Positions 63,066-64,000 of a DNA stretch of 64,000 nucleotides are shown one piece after another. Position 1 is the stretch's first letter. Each line of letters starts with the position of its first letter. The notes under the pieces were generated by a model, which made no database searches, had not been told where the DNA came from, and saw nothing but the letters and a program-made list of their open reading frames with translations. The DNA lies in the NCBI GenBank assembly GCA_963555705.1, contig OY743184.1, positions 24,712,859 through 24,776,858 on the forward strand. The letters run 5' to 3'. A program made the translations under genes and the position numbers. The stretch comes from Ligustrum vulgare. Taxonomy: Eukaryota; Streptophyta; Magnoliopsida; Lamiales; Oleaceae.

Positions 63066-64000
63066 GCAACAGTCTGTCACCCAGCTACCTCTCCAGCTTC
63101 CCCCCTGGTTTCACTCTGCAGTCATCATTCATTCCATTGCAGTCACAAGCCAAGCTTCAGATCAACACCCCAGCAGTCCTTCTTCTTCCTCTCTGGTCGT
63201 TTTCAGTTGCTCCTGTCACCAGCAACCTCCAACAGCCATGGCAGCACACAGCAAGGGCAGATTCTTCAGTTTTCAAGAAAACCAGCAACTCCTTCTTCCA
63301 GTTATGGCATCAGCTCCGGCAGTAGCACATCAGTATAACTCCAGCAAGACACAGCTGCCTGTCACCCAGCTGGTTCCAACGGTTTTCTCTCCTGCAATCA
63401 CCCCTCGTCCCCCAATCTATGTCTATCTCTTCTATTTTATACACCAACCAGTGGTGATATTGTTTGCTGCTGTCACCAGCAAATCTCCCAGTTTTACTCG
63501 CCAACCACTCCACTCCAAGCCTCTTTTCCAGCAGCCACCGACAGCTCTTCATGTCCTCTCCACTTTGTTCAGCCCTTTTTGCTTTTCTCCTTTTTTCCAT
63601 ACTCTCCATCACGCATTGTTTACATTCCAGCCATGCATTCCTGTCCTTTTCCTTCTCATGCCCTTCAACAATTGAAATCTTTCAGTTTGGTCCCTTGGTT
63701 AATTGCACGGCTTGTCAAAAACTTCCCGGAAGTGACAAAATGGCCCCTGAACTTGGAATTTCAGCAGAATCTTCTCCTTTTGTGGTTTTTGGCCTCAAAC
63801 TTGGATATTAACCTATTTGAACACAAAATATGCATAACTTAGTAGATATTTGCTCAATATGTTCCAAAATATGCTAATTTAAAGGTATAAAAAGTGTATA
63901 AAAATGCACTTAACAAATACCCTCAAACTTAAACTCTTGCTCGTCTCGAGCAAGAATATCTACTAACACAAAAAGCAAATGAATGAATAATCAACAATGC
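63066..64000. other. no supported gene; repeat-derived
   Basis: A C/T-rich region with overlapping domain-free ORFs (for example 63238-63675 +, 63310-63612 -). It ends with CTCAAACTTAAACTCTTGCT and a 17-bp imperfect palindrome TTGCTCG-TCT-CGAGCAA (63941-63957), a phrase seen near LTRs of some plant Gypsy elements. Confidence 0.4.

Noticed and set aside
1..64000. tRNA, rRNA or other structural RNA genes
   Set aside because: No cloverleaf-type block or rRNA-like segment could be seen by eye; the only tRNA-related sequences are primer binding sites.

Overview
This is plant nuclear DNA, probably from a eudicot. It is a stack of nested, mostly broken transposable elements plus one degraded endogenous pararetrovirus. 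I found no intact host gene, rRNA, tRNA or CRISPR array. The evidence for a plant is the set of families present: Ty1/copia and Ty3/gypsy LTR elements primed by the initiator-Met tRNA site TGGTATCAGAGC, PIF/Harbinger and hAT DNA elements, a caulimovirid, and remnants of plant-type PP2C and ERECTA-like genes. The species cannot be read from the sequence.

Layout. 1-4257: 3' part of a Copia element (+), with integrase, RT and RNase H remnants, two small insertions and a 3' LTR. 4408-16861: a complete-ended Copia element (-) with TSD TATAT. It contains a 3.07-kb solo LTR (5641-8706, TSD AAATT) and a 3.07-kb non-autonomous LTR element carrying only a retropepsin-type ORF (11152-14222). 16867-19632: a possible CACTA remnant holding a 0.95-kb hAT-type MITE. 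21.6-30.6 kb: a decayed PIF/Harbinger pair (transposase and Myb/SANT-like ORF). Its Myb-like ORF is split by a young, nearly intact 5.0-kb Ale-like Copia (25520-30522, TSD ATCCC). 31-33.1 kb: several MITEs. 33.4-34.8 kb: fragments of an ERECTA-family receptor kinase pseudogene and two unidentified exon-like pieces. 34862-38607: a gag-only, pol-less LTR retrotransposon (TSD GTCTC). 39.0-48.4 kb: an AT-rich endogenous caulimovirid (-). 49.1-52.9 kb: a PP2C pseudogene exon split by a 3.4-kb solo LTR. 52.9-54.3 kb: Gypsy gag remnant. 55.26-55.47 kb: a short Copia-type LTR. 57.5-58.3 kb: a hAT-type MITE. 58.3-61.6 kb: an internally deleted Gypsy element (-). 62.4-63.1 kb: CAG/CCAGCAG low-complexity DNA.

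The most unusual object is the caulimovirid. Read on the minus strand it shows a Met-tRNA-like primer site just before a first ORF, then a coiled-coil ORF, a second small coiled-coil ORF, coat protein zinc knuckle, 30K movement protein, two consecutive retropepsin-like domains, RT-RNase H, and a further ORF. After these comes an intergenic region with a 32-bp tandem repeat, a TATA box and a poly(A) signal, followed by more small ORFs, two of which are tandem paralogues. All its genes carry stops or frameshifts, and it has been hit by a hAT-type MITE with a perfect 8-bp TSD. It looks like a fossil, not an active provirus.

The elements do not cooperate as one system. What can be recovered is the order of insertion: several host or older-element reading frames continue across an insertion once the insertion and one TSD copy are ignored.
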